Part shown: positions 8,271 through 16,520 of the stretch, one piece after another
Position numbering within the stretch: the first letter of the stretch is position 1
Layout: every line of letters starts with the position of its first letter
Source of the DNA: Bacillus sp. SD075
GTDB taxonomy: Bacteria > Bacillota > Bacilli > Bacillales > DSM-1321
Reading direction: 5' to 3'
Length of the DNA: 64,000 nucleotides
Assembly: GCF_017355165.1 (NCBI RefSeq)
Contig: NZ_JADILK010000001.1
Location: 372,001-436,000, forward strand
The notes under the pieces: model-generated
What the model saw: only the letters and a program-made list of their open reading frames with translations
What the model was told of the DNA's origin: nothing
Database searches by the model: none
Translations under genes and position numbers: made by a program

Positions 8271-10061
8271 ATGGGATATTCTTTGACGTGGGATTTGGAT
8301 ATCTTTTTTAAAGGAGGAAGCTCTTCTAAGGAGTTCCTGCCTTTTTTAGATGAAATTAACGGAGAGGTAAAAGAACTAGACCGACTTGTAAGCACGATCC
8401 ATCCAGAAGGAAATGATGAAATCAGTTTAATACAGGCATTTGATCTTTATAAAAATACAAATATGAAATCGTCACAGGCAGGTGCTTTCATTGGTTGCCT
8501 GGAAGCTCAAAATGCCCAGGATAAAAAGGCTGGTCAACTGCGGATCAAACAAATGAAAATAGTCGCTTCTCTAAAAATGGTGTTAAGCAAGCTGGATGAA
8601 AAATTGATACAGCTTGATGATGCGTTTTTTAAAAAAATCCTCGAAAAAGAACCATTGAATGAATTGGAATTCGTATTGAATGAACGCCGGGAAAAGGCAA
8701 AGGAAAAGCTTTCCGTGAAGGAAGAATCCTTAATCACCCAATTGGCCATGGACGGTTTCGAAGGTTGGAGCCAAATGTATGACACGATCGTCGGTTCAAT
8801 GACCATCTCTTATAAGGGTGAAAAGCTTTCTGTAGGCCAAGCGGCCAATAAATTTTCTGATCCTGATGAAAGGGCACGGAAAGAATTATTTACTGCGTGG
8901 GAACAGGCCTGGGAGGAAAAAAGTGACCTTTTTGCCCGGACTTTGAACCACTTGGCAGGATTCCGTCTCAGTGTGAATGAAAAAAGGGGCTGGGTTGATA
9001 TTTTGAAAGAGCCTCTTGAAATGGGGAGGATGAAAAAAGAAACCCTCGAAAGCATGTGGAATGTAATCGCTGATCATAAGGAGCCGCTTGTGCGGTTTTT
9101 AGAAAGGAAAGCGGAGTTACTGGATTTGGATAAATTAAGTTGGGCGGATTTGGATGCACCGCTCGCTGTTACAGCAGAGTCCAAGGTAATGGATTATCAA
9201 GAAGGTGCAGGCTTCATCATACAGCAATTCTCTAAATTCGGCTCTCAATTAGCAAACTTCACCCAAAAAGCTTTTGAAGATAGCTGGATTGAAGCTGAGG
9301 ACAGACCAGGTAAGAGACCAGGCGGTTTTTGCACAGGCTTTCCATTAAATAAGCAGTCAAGAATTTTCATGACGTATTCGGGCACCCCATCCAATGTATC
9401 GACATTGGCTCATGAATTGGGACATGCATTCCATTCTTATGCGATGAGGGATATCCATCCATTGAATCGGTCATATGCAATGAACGTGGCTGAAACCGCC
9501 TCTACTTTTGCTGAAATGGTCGTAGCAGATGCAGCGGTGAAGGAAGCGGCCAGTGAGGAAGAAAAGCTGGTGCTTTTAGAAGATAAAATTCAGCGTTCCG
9601 TGGCATTATTGATGAATATCCATGCCCGCTACTTATTCGAAATAAGGTTTTATGATGAGAGGAAACAAGGGTATGTCAGTGCCGAACGGTTGAATGAACT
9701 GATGGTCGATGCCCAAAAAGAAGCTTATGGTGATGCTTTAAGTGATTATAATCCAACGTTCTGGGCTTCAAAGCTCCATTTTTATATTACAGGTGTACCA
9801 TTTTATAATTTTCCGTACACATTCGGATACTTATTCTCATTAGGCATTTACGCGAATGCCCTGAAGGAACCTGCAGGATTCGAAGAAAAATATATCGCTC
9901 TATTAAAGGATACCGGTTCCATGAAGGTCGAGGATTTGGCGGAGAAACATTTAGGTGTCGATTTAAAGACCCGGGATTTTTGGGAAGAGGCAGTCAATGC
10001 CTGTATGGAGGATGTAGAAGAATTCATGCGTATGACCGATCCACTAGTCCGAAAAGCATGA
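8271..10061 (+). CDS. M3 family oligoendopeptidase (PepF-type)
   Basis: The zinc metallopeptidase motif HELGH lies in LAHELGHAFHSY (about residues 379-390), followed by the distal glutamate region NVAETASTFAEMV, which defines clan MA family M3. The length of 596 residues is normal for PepF/PepF-like enzymes, which degrade short peptides in the cytoplasm. ATG 8271 is preceded by AAAGGGGGTC; an in-frame ATG at 8238 has no site. A TATAAT at 8234-8239 may be its -10. The family is certain, but I cannot say which B. subtilis paralogue it corresponds to, so no symbol is given. Confidence 0.9.
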   Translation: MGYSLTWDLDIFFKGGSSSKEFLPFLDEINGEVKELDRLVSTIHPEGNDEISLIQAFDLYKNTNMKSSQAGAFIGCLEAQNAQDKKAGQLRIKQMKIVASLKMVLSKLDEKLIQLDDAFFKKILEKEPLNELEFVLNERREKAKEKLSVKEESLITQLAMDGFEGWSQMYDTIVGSMTISYKGEKLSVGQAANKFSDPDERARKELFTAWEQAWEEKSDLFARTLNHLAGFRLSVNEKRGWVDILKEPLEMGRMKKETLESMWNVIADHKEPLVRFLERKAELLDLDKLSWADLDAPLAVTAESKVMDYQEGAGFIIQQFSKFGSQLANFTQKAFEDSWIEAEDRPGKRPGGFCTGFPLNKQSRIFMTYSGTPSNVSTLAHELGHAFHSYAMRDIHPLNRSYAMNVAETASTFAEMVVADAAVKEAASEEEKLVLLEDKIQRSVALLMNIHARYLFEIRFYDERKQGYVSAERLNELMVDAQKEAYGDALSDYNPTFWASKLHFYITGVPFYNFPYTFGYLFSLGIYANALKEPAGFEEKYIALLKDTGSMKVEDLAEKHLGVDLKTRDFWEEAVNACMEDVEEFMRMTDPLVRKA

Positions 10062-10091
10062 GATGGTTTTTTTGGCAGGAATATGAACGAA

Positions 10092-10126
10092 AAAGCGGAT
10101 GTCCGGTTTAGGACATCCGCTTTCTT
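10092..10126. terminator. Bidirectional terminator between the peptidase gene and pssA
   Basis: GCGGATGTCC and GGACATCCGC form a perfect 10-bp stem with loop GGTTTA. It has A-rich sequence on the left and TTTCTTATTT on the right, so it serves the two convergent genes. Confidence 0.9.
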
Positions 10127-10128
10127 AT

Positions 10129-10668
10129 TTAAACTTTCTTCAGTTTAAATGGACTGACCATAAGTAATGATAATATAATCATGAGGGATAAGAAAAAGAC
10201 CGGATGGAAATATGGGATGGCTAGATAACTTAAAGTAGCGATGCAACCCGCAACCGTAATGGGCACTCCTGTAAAATATCCATTGCTTTCACTTATATTG
10301 AAGCGCGCGAGACGAAATGCGCCACAGCCAATATAGAAAACCGTGAAGAGTGTGCCGGGTGCTCCGAATTCTATTAATATTCCTTGGTATAATAATAGAG
10401 CTGGTGCGACGCCAAAGGATATGATGTCACACATGGAATCAAGTTGCTTACCCAATTCAGATTCAATGTTGAACTTCCGTGCAACCATACCGTCAAAGCG
10501 ATCTGCAAGGGCAGCCAGGAAGATTAATAGCAGGCTTAAATTCAATTGGCCGTGCATCACGGCAATTATTGCAAATCCACCAAGGGATAAGTTCATTAAA
10601 GTAAGTATATTTGCTGTTTGTGCTTTCACTTTTTTAATGGTTTGATCTAGGGCGTGTAATAAAAACAT
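10129..10668 (-). CDS. pssA: CDP-diacylglycerol-serine O-phosphatidyltransferase
   Basis: This integral membrane enzyme transfers phosphatidyl from CDP-diacylglycerol to serine, making phosphatidylserine. The CDP-alcohol phosphotransferase signature DG-x2-AR-x8-G-x3-D-x3-D is intact (DGMVAR, then GKQLDSMCD, residues about 59-81), and several hydrophobic segments follow. The length is 179 residues, near the B. subtilis 177. ATG 10668 follows GAAAGGAG. Its product is the substrate of psd, which here lies divergently across a 135-base AT-rich gap rather than downstream in one operon as in B. subtilis. Confidence 0.95.
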   Translation of the reverse strand: MFLLHALDQTIKKVKAQTANILTLMNLSLGGFAIIAVMHGQLNLSLLLIFLAALADRFDGMVARKFNIESELGKQLDSMCDIISFGVAPALLLYQGILIEFGAPGTLFTVFYIGCGAFRLARFNISESNGYFTGVPITVAGCIATLSYLAIPYFHPVFFLSLMIILSLLMVSPFKLKKV

Positions 10669-10803
10669 CTTTTCACTCCTTTCAAATGAAACAAATTAAA
10701 ACAAATTATAGTAAACATAAGTATTTATTATATAATAATATTTTATTTAACACAATTTATGCAAGGGGTTTTAGAATAATTTTACAATTTGGAGTGGTTT
10801 TAT

Positions 10804-11589
10804 TTGTTTCAGTCTTTGTATCGCATTCTTATTGAACTGACGAATGGTCAGTATTCATCAGGTTTATTAAAGCATTTTAGCCAATCCCGTTGGAGCAGGC
10901 CCTTAATTTTATTTTATGTAAGAACATTCAACCTTAATCAACAGGAATTTGGTAAGGAGTTAAAAGCCTATGCCAATCTTCACGAGCTATTTACAAGGCA
11001 GTTAAAGGCGGACGCCAGGCCAATTACGGCGGTTCCTTCTGCGGTAGCTTGTCCTGTGGATGGTGTTCTCGAGGATTCAGGTGAGATACACGCTGATAAA
11101 AAGATCGTCGTTAAGGGAAAGGTATATTCAATGGAGGAAATGCTCGGGGATGAGCTTTTTTTGGAAAAGTACTTAGGCGGCAAATATCTCGTGCTATACT
11201 TAAGCCCGAGTCATTACCATCGGATCCATGCACCAATCAAGGGTGCTGTAGTCAAACGTTGGACGCTTGGAAGGAAATCATACCCCGTTAATAAATGGGG
11301 GATGAAATATGGAAAAGAGCCATTATCAAAAAATTATCGGACAATAACTGAACTTCAAAATGAAGCGGGAAGTCTGGCAATGGTGAAGGTCGGGGCCATG
11401 TTCATCAATTCGATCGTCATCACCGATGAATCGGATGAATTGGAAAAAGGGCAGGAATTTTCTTATTTCAGCTTTGGGTCCACAGTGGTGCTTCTGTTTG
11501 AAAAAGGAAGTTTTGAACTTGAAGGAAACATATCCATTCCCGCAGATGTCCGTGTGGGTGAAACAATCGGATTCATGAGGGCCGTCTAA
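10804..11589 (+). CDS. psd: Phosphatidylserine decarboxylase
   Basis: Psd converts phosphatidylserine to phosphatidylethanolamine at the membrane. The protein self-cleaves at a GST motif to create its pyruvoyl group; here it reads FGST (about residues 222-225). The upstream DGVLEDSG and the YLSPSHYHRIHAP segment (with the catalytic His) are also present. I place the start at TTG 10804, nine bases after GGAG at 10791-10794, giving MFQSLYRILIELTN and 261 residues, like the B. subtilis protein. The alternative TTG at 10789 overlaps that site. Confidence 0.93.
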   Translation: MFQSLYRILIELTNGQYSSGLLKHFSQSRWSRPLILFYVRTFNLNQQEFGKELKAYANLHELFTRQLKADARPITAVPSAVACPVDGVLEDSGEIHADKKIVVKGKVYSMEEMLGDELFLEKYLGGKYLVLYLSPSHYHRIHAPIKGAVVKRWTLGRKSYPVNKWGMKYGKEPLSKNYRTITELQNEAGSLAMVKVGAMFINSIVITDESDELEKGQEFSYFSFGSTVVLLFEKGSFELEGNISIPADVRVGETIGFMRAV

Positions 11590-11607
11590 CTTCAAATGAA
11601 AATAAGA

Positions 11608-11635
11608 GGCTGACATTTGATGTCAGCCTATGTAT
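11608..11635 (+). terminator. Terminator-like hairpin after psd
   Basis: GGCTGACA and TGTCAGCC form a perfect stem, but the tail TATGTATTTC is only moderately T-rich. It also lies just beyond the 3' end of sda on the other strand. Confidence 0.6.
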
Positions 11636-11641
11636 TTCATA

Positions 11642-11782
11642 TTAAAATATTGATCGGATTTTATGCGTTAAGGATCTTCGATGAATTTCCGTTTCTATGA
11701 GGCGGATGAAATCGGTACTCAACTTTAGGTTCTGCGCTTTAAAATAGGATTCAAGCAACAGGTCATCAGATAGTTTTTGCAT
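11642..11782 (-). CDS. sda: Sda, sporulation checkpoint inhibitor of KinA (46 aa)
   Basis: The product starts [16 protein letters not shown] and continues [14 protein letters not shown], an unmistakable match to Sda, the helical-hairpin protein that blocks autophosphorylation of the sporulation kinase KinA when replication is disturbed. The length, 46 residues, is normal. It lies beside yqeG as in B. subtilis, and DnaA boxes sit upstream. The obvious ribosome site GGAGGTGAG (minus strand) is about 24 bases before the ATG, too far for direct use. A three-codon ORF GTG-GCG-TTC-TGA lies between them, its stop overlapping the sda start. Confidence 0.9.
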   Translation of the reverse strand: MQKLSDDLLLESYFKAQNLKLSTDFIRLIETEIHRRSLTHKIRSIF

Positions 11783-11917
11783 CAGAACGCCACTTACGGC
11801 TGCTCACCTCCAGTAGGGATTAAGAGGAATAATTTGGTATTTACTTGCATATATTGATAAGTCTTCCTTGATGTACCCCTACTGTATCAGAAATAAACGT
11901 GGAGAACAATCGTTCTG

Positions 11918-12016
11918 TTATCCACAGTTGGAAGTGGATAACCTGTGGTTAAGTTGTTTACAAGGTGAACGGAATGGTGCCCATCAGTATGGAAAATGTT
12001 AGTAAAGTTATCCACA
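11918..12016. promoter_or_regulatory. DnaA-box cluster between sda and yqeG
   Basis: Exact TTATCCACA boxes are at 11918-11926 and 12008-12016. Two one-mismatch boxes on the opposite strand are at 11933-11941 (AGTGGATAA) and 11944-11952 (TGTGGTTAA). DnaA-responsive control of sda, and DnaA binding at the sda-yqeG interval, are established in B. subtilis. Confidence 0.85.
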
Positions 12017-12179
12017 GGTTGAATAATTGAAATTTTTGTCGAAATCTTTTATGAATAAATAGTTCTTTGGTTCGGGTCTGCCTGCAAATTTCCCATTCCT
12101 TAATAAAAAATGCCTTTCCATATCTGAAAACATACATTATGATATTTTTTTACCGTCAGCCCTTCTTTCCTAATTTTTT

Positions 12180-12208
12180 TTGAAAGTGAGCTGAAAATTC
12201 GATATGAT
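12180..12208 (+). promoter_or_regulatory. Sigma-A promoter of the yqeG operon
   Basis: TTGAAA (12180-12185), 17-base spacer, TATGAT (12203-12208), 40 bases before the yqeG start. Nothing else in 12017-12247 looks like a gene. Confidence 0.75.
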
Positions 12209-12247
12209 GGAGACGGTAAATTTTAATGAAAATATAGAGGTGCCAAT

Positions 12248-12769
12248 ATGCTTAAATTATTTTTGCCGAGTGAACATGTTAAAAGCATTTTTAATATAGA
12301 TCCTCAAGAATTGAAGAAAAGAGGGATTAAGGGAGTCATTACCGATTTGGATAATACTCTCGTTGAATGGGACAGGCCAACTGCCACTCCCGATTTAATC
12401 AAATGGTTCGACAATATGCGTGATCATGGGATTTTAGTGACGATTGTGTCCAATAATAATGAAAATCGGGTTCGGGCTTTTTCCGACCCGCTTCACATTC
12501 CGTTTATCTTCCAGGCCAGAAAACCGATGGCAAGAGCTTTCCATAAAGCCCGTAAGACAATGGGATTGAAATTAGAAGAAACGGTGGTAATCGGCGATCA
12601 GTTATTGACGGATGTCTTGGGAGGGAACAGAGGCGGGTTTCATACGATCTTAGTGGTTCCTGTGGCACAAACCGACGAATTCAGAACAAGGATCAATCGT
12701 TATTTTGAAAGAAAGATCATGGCGTTTTTTAAACGAAAAGGAATGATAGAATGGGAGGATCACAATTGA
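12248..12769 (+). CDS. yqeG: YqeG family HAD IIIA-type phosphatase
   Basis: The 173-residue protein carries the HAD nucleophile motif DLDNT (about residues 37-41), the motif II serine region IVSNNNE, and the late motif GDQLLTDVLGGNRGG with the Mg-binding aspartates. The physiological substrate is not established. It begins a tightly packed operon devoted largely to ribosome assembly and NAD/shikimate metabolism. ATG 12248 follows AGAGGTGCC. Its stop overlaps the TTG start of yqeH (TTGA), indicating translational coupling. Confidence 0.92.
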   Translation: MLKLFLPSEHVKSIFNIDPQELKKRGIKGVITDLDNTLVEWDRPTATPDLIKWFDNMRDHGILVTIVSNNNENRVRAFSDPLHIPFIFQARKPMARAFHKARKTMGLKLEETVVIGDQLLTDVLGGNRGGFHTILVVPVAQTDEFRTRINRYFERKIMAFFKRKGMIEWEDHN

Positions 12770-13875
12770 ACAATCATCAAGAATTAGTGTGCATCGGCTG
12801 CGGTGTCAAGGTCCAGACTGAAGATCCGAAGGAGTTGGGCTTTGCCCCAAAATCGGCTCTGGAAAAAGAGAGCATCGTTTGTCAGCGCTGCTTTAAATTG
12901 AAACATTATAACGAAGTTCAGGATGTATCCTTAACAGATGATGACTTCTTGAAAATCTTGAATAAAGTAGGCGAAACCGACTCTTTGATCGTCAAAATCG
13001 TCGATATTTTTGATTTCAATGGAAGCTGGCTGCCTGGCCTGCATCGATTTGTAGGAAGGAATGATGTTCTTCTGATCGGAAATAAGGTTGATTTATTGCC
13101 AAAATCCGTAAAACCGAACAAGCTGATCAATTGGATGAAGCAATCATCCAAGGAATTGGGTCTTAACCCGATTGATGTCCTGCTTGTCAGTGCGGAAAAG
13201 GGAAAGCACATCCTTGAAGCGGCTGATGCAATTGAGCGGTATCGGAAAGGTAAAGATGTCTATGTGGTGGGCTGTACGAATGTAGGGAAATCGACCTTCA
13301 TCAACCGTCTTATAAAGGAAGTGAGCGGTGAAGGTGATATCATCACGACTTCCCACTTCCCCGGGACTACCTTGGATATGATCGAAATTCCTTTGGATGA
13401 TGACCAGGCATTGATTGATACGCCAGGAATCATTAATCATCATCAAATGGCTCACTATGTGGACAAACGGGACTTCAAGGTGATTATGCCGAAAAAGGAA
13501 ATCAAGCCGAGAGTGTACCAATTGAATGAAGGGCAGACGCTATTTTTCGGGGGGCTGGCCCGGTTGGACTATGTCTCAGGCGGTAGGCGTTCATTGACTT
13601 GCTACCTTTCTAATGAATTGAATATTCACCGTACGAAACTGGAAAATGCCGATGAATTATATAAAAACCATGCCGGGGAATTACTGACGCCCCCACGGCC
13701 AGAACAAATCGAGGAGTTTCCGAAGCTGATTCCACATGAATTTTCCTTGAAAGATGGTAAAATGGATATTGTGTTTTCTGGTCTTGGCTGGGTGACGGTC
13801 AATGAGCCAGGAGCGAAAATCGTTGCACATGTTCCAAAGGGCGTCAATGTGATCGTTCGCAAATCATTAATCTAA
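12766..13875 (+). CDS. yqeH: Circularly permuted GTPase YqeH, 30S ribosome assembly
   Basis: YqeH has an N-terminal zinc knuckle (CIGCGV and CQRCF) and then GTPase motifs in permuted order: NKVD (G4), SAEKG (G5), GCTNVGKS (G1), FPGTT (G2) and DTPG (G3). A C-terminal nucleic-acid-binding region follows. It is needed for small-subunit maturation. I choose the TTG at 12766 (GGGAGG at 12753-12758, about 7 bases away); ATG 12751 has AAAGGA upstream and would add five residues. The chosen start gives 369 residues, near the B. subtilis 366. It is followed 19 bases later by aroE. Confidence 0.94.
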   Translation: MNNHQELVCIGCGVKVQTEDPKELGFAPKSALEKESIVCQRCFKLKHYNEVQDVSLTDDDFLKILNKVGETDSLIVKIVDIFDFNGSWLPGLHRFVGRNDVLLIGNKVDLLPKSVKPNKLINWMKQSSKELGLNPIDVLLVSAEKGKHILEAADAIERYRKGKDVYVVGCTNVGKSTFINRLIKEVSGEGDIITTSHFPGTTLDMIEIPLDDDQALIDTPGIINHHQMAHYVDKRDFKVIMPKKEIKPRVYQLNEGQTLFFGGLARLDYVSGGRRSLTCYLSNELNIHRTKLENADELYKNHAGELLTPPRPEQIEEFPKLIPHEFSLKDGKMDIVFSGLGWVTVNEPGAKIVAHVPKGVNVIVRKSLI

Positions 13876-13894
13876 ATATAGGGGTCGTCTAGCT

Positions 13895-14737
13895 ATGAAA
13901 AAGATATATGGGGTAATGGGAGATCCAATTGCACATTCGATGTCACCGGACATTCATAATGATGCATTTGAAAAAGAAAATATAGAAGCGGTTTATCACC
14001 ATTTTCATGTGACGAAAGAAGGTTTGAACGATGCCGTGAAAGGCATGAAAGCCCTTGGTATAGAAGGGTTTAACATCACGATTCCTCATAAGACTTCAAT
14101 CATCCCTTTCCTTGATGAAGTGGATGAATTGGCCCTTGCAATCGGGGCTGTAAATACGGTTGTTAACAAAAATGGTCGGTTTATAGGGTATAATACAGAC
14201 GGAATTGGATTTTTCAAATCTTTATGCGATGAAATATCAGGTGACATCAAGGCTAAAAAAACGTTAGTGATCGGAGCGGGCGGTGCTGCGCGTGCGATTT
14301 ATTTTACCCTCGTAAATGAAGGGGTAAAGCAAGTTGATATTGCAAACCGGACAAAGGAAAGAGCAGCCCAGCTTGTTTCTGATTGCCCATATGATAAAGT
14401 ATCGAAGGCACTCTCGATTATCGAAGCGGAAGAAAGCTTATCACAATATGATTTAATCATCCAAACGACTTCTTCTGGAATGAGTCCGGAATTGGATCAT
14501 TCCCCGTTAAAGGTCGACCAGCTTAAAACCGGTGCAATTGTCAGTGATATCATCTATAACCCTCTGCAAACCAAGCTGCTGCGTGAAGCTGGGGAAAAAG
14601 GGGCGGAAACGCAAAATGGTCTGGGGATGTTCATCAACCAGGCCGCGCTCGCATTTGAGATATGGACAGGCATTATGCCGGATACAGCAAGAATGACAGA
14701 TATTGTCTTGAACAAACTAGGAGGTAACACATGTTAA
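13895..14737 (+). CDS. aroE: Shikimate dehydrogenase (NADP)
   Basis: AroE (AroD in B. subtilis naming) reduces 3-dehydroshikimate to shikimate for aromatic amino acid synthesis. The substrate site SMSPDIHN (about residues 14-21), the catalytic Lys in NITIPHKTS (about 60-68), AVNTVV and the NADP-binding GAGGAARA are all present. The 280-residue length is typical. Its last seven bases overlap the start of yhbY, and the AGGAGG for yhbY lies inside aroE, so the two are coupled. Confidence 0.96.
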   Translation: MKKIYGVMGDPIAHSMSPDIHNDAFEKENIEAVYHHFHVTKEGLNDAVKGMKALGIEGFNITIPHKTSIIPFLDEVDELALAIGAVNTVVNKNGRFIGYNTDGIGFFKSLCDEISGDIKAKKTLVIGAGGAARAIYFTLVNEGVKQVDIANRTKERAAQLVSDCPYDKVSKALSIIEAEESLSQYDLIIQTTSSGMSPELDHSPLKVDQLKTGAIVSDIIYNPLQTKLLREAGEKGAETQNGLGMFINQAALAFEIWTGIMPDTARMTDIVLNKLGGNTC

Positions 14738-15021
14738 CAGGAAAACAGAAAAGATTTTTACGATCAAAGGCCCATCACCTCAATCCAATTTTTCAAGTTG
14801 GTAAAGGCGGCGTCAATGATAATCTCATCAAGCAAATTGGTGAGGCGCTTGAAGTACGTGAATTAATCAAGGTCAGCATCCTGCAAAACTGTGAAGAGGA
14901 CCGCAATGATGTGGGACGTTCTTTATCAAAAGGTGCACGGGCGGAATTGGTTCAGATTATCGGCAACACAATTGTGCTGTATAAAGAATCAAAAGAAAAC
15001 AAACAACTTAAATTACCTTAA
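14731..15021 (+). CDS. yhbY: Ribosome assembly RNA-binding protein YhbY (CRM domain)
   Basis: A 96-residue CRM-domain protein. The N-terminal LRSKAHHLNPIFQVGKGG and the later LIKVSILQN are characteristic of YhbY (YqeI in B. subtilis), which binds pre-50S particles. The predicted fold is a basic single domain without a signal sequence. It lies between aroE and nadD in the conserved operon, grouped with two other ribosome factors, YqeH and RsfS. ATG 14731 follows AGGAGGTAACAC. Confidence 0.94.
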   Translation: MLTGKQKRFLRSKAHHLNPIFQVGKGGVNDNLIKQIGEALEVRELIKVSILQNCEEDRNDVGRSLSKGARAELVQIIGNTIVLYKESKENKQLKLP

Positions 15022-15032
15022 GGAACCTATCT

Positions 15033-15602
15033 ATGAAAAAAATTGGAATTCTTGGCGGTACATTCAATCCTCCGCATATCGGGCATTTAATTATAGCGAA
15101 TGAAGTGCTGGATGCCCTCGAGTTAGATGAAATCAGGTTCATGCCAAATCACGTTCCTCCACACAAGGAAAAATCGGAGGAAGTTTCCGATATGGACAGG
15201 CTGGCCATGTTGGAAAACGCGATAGCCGGAAACCCATCTTTTTATATTGAGGGTATTGAAATAGAAAGAAAAGGCACATCTTATACGTATGACACAATAA
15301 AATTGCTGAAAGAACTTGAGCCAACCAATGAGTTCTATTTCATAATTGGCGCAGATATGATTGAGTACTTACCGAATTGGCACCGTATCGACGAGCTGGT
15401 GCATATGGTCCATTTCGTCGGGGTGAAGCGCCCTGGATATAATGAAAAGACCGTATACCCAATCACGATGGTGAAAGTCCCCCAAATGTTCATTTCGTCT
15501 TCCATGATACGAAGGAAGTTAAGAACGGGGAAAACCGTGAAATATTTAATAGCAGATCCAGTGGTGAAGTATATTAAAGGGAATGGTTTATATGAATCGT
15601 GA
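15033..15602 (+). CDS. nadD: Nicotinate-nucleotide adenylyltransferase
   Basis: NadD joins ATP and nicotinate mononucleotide to make deamido-NAD. The nucleotidyltransferase motif GGTFNPPHIGH (about residues 8-18) and the late ISSSMIRRKL (the ISSTxIR phosphate-binding motif) are present, along with NHVPPHKE. The length, 189 residues, equals the family norm. It follows yhbY by 11 bases and overlaps the start of yqeK. In B. subtilis it is YqeJ. Confidence 0.97.
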   Translation: MKKIGILGGTFNPPHIGHLIIANEVLDALELDEIRFMPNHVPPHKEKSEEVSDMDRLAMLENAIAGNPSFYIEGIEIERKGTSYTYDTIKLLKELEPTNEFYFIIGADMIEYLPNWHRIDELVHMVHFVGVKRPGYNEKTVYPITMVKVPQMFISSSMIRRKLRTGKTVKYLIADPVVKYIKGNGLYES

Positions 15603-16164
15603 GAAAGCATTGGCGCTGGTCAAAGAACAGATTACCGAGCGCAGGTACATTCATACCTTGGGAGTGGTCGAGTCAGCGATTGATCTTGCTGAACGGTATG
15701 GTGCCGACGTCAAAAAAGCGGAACTGGCAGCCATTTTCCATGATTATGCAAAATTTCGCCCGAAAGAGGAAATGGAGCAAATTATAATCGCTGAAAAAAT
15801 GGACCCGACGTTACTTGAATACAATATGGAGCTGTGGCACGCTCCTGTCGGGGCTTATCTGGTGAAAAAGGAAGCCGGCATTCAGGACGCTGAAATATTG
15901 GATGCCATTGCCCATCACACGTCTGGAAGGGTTGGCATGAGCCTTTTGGATAAAGTCGTATACCTTGCTGACTATATTGAGCCGGGACGTTCTTTTCCCG
16001 GTGTCGACGAAGTCAGGCAGACGGCAAAGCAGAATTTGGATCATGCTGTCATCCAGGCTTTAAGGAATACAGTTGTTTTTTTAATGAAAAGAAATCAGGC
16101 CATTTACCCTGACACATTTAAGACATATAATGATTTGATCATGAATTTGAAGGAGAAGATGTAA
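15592..16164 (+). CDS. yqeK: HD-domain diadenosine tetraphosphate hydrolase YqeK
   Basis: A 190-residue HD-superfamily phosphohydrolase: H in RYIHTLGV, the HD pair in IFHDYAKF, and HAPVGAY plus DAIAHHTSG supply the metal ligands. YqeK proteins hydrolyse Ap4A symmetrically to ADP. ATG 15592 sits 10 bases after AAAGGG, inside the end of nadD; the ATG at 15583 is one base from that site and is rejected. The stop overlaps the next start (TAATG). Confidence 0.93.
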   Translation: MNREKALALVKEQITERRYIHTLGVVESAIDLAERYGADVKKAELAAIFHDYAKFRPKEEMEQIIIAEKMDPTLLEYNMELWHAPVGAYLVKKEAGIQDAEILDAIAHHTSGRVGMSLLDKVVYLADYIEPGRSFPGVDEVRQTAKQNLDHAVIQALRNTVVFLMKRNQAIYPDTFKTYNDLIMNLKEKM

Positions 16165-16520
16165 TGACTGAACGTGAACTTCTTGTAATTGCAGCAAAAG
16201 CGGCGGATGATAAAAGAGCGGAGGATATCGTGGCATTGAACATGCAAGGAATTTCCCTTGTAGCGGATTACTTTTTGATTTGCCACGGTAATTCTGAAAA
16301 ACAGGTACAAGCAATAGCTCGTGAAATGAAGAGCAAGGCTGATGAATCTGGAATCAATATAAAACGTCTTGAAGGTTTTGACGAGGCGAAATGGGTCCTT
16401 GTGGATCTTGGCGATGTAGTGGCCCACATATTCCATAAAGATGAAAGGAACTACTATAATCTCGAACGTTTATGGGGAGATGCACCTTTTGAAGATCTAG
16501 AGAGTGAACTGACTTCATGA
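16164..16520 (+). CDS. rsfS: Ribosome silencing factor RsfS
   Basis: This 118-residue member of the Iojap/RsfS family shows DKRAEDIVALNMQGIS, DYFLICHGNSEKQV and the C-terminal WVLVDLGDVVAHIFH. RsfS binds uL14 on the 50S subunit and prevents subunit joining in starved cells. The start overlaps the yqeK stop, and the ATGA junction at 16517-16520 couples it to yqeM. B. subtilis name: YqeL. Confidence 0.96.
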   Translation: MTERELLVIAAKAADDKRAEDIVALNMQGISLVADYFLICHGNSEKQVQAIAREMKSKADESGINIKRLEGFDEAKWVLVDLGDVVAHIFHKDERNYYNLERLWGDAPFEDLESELTS

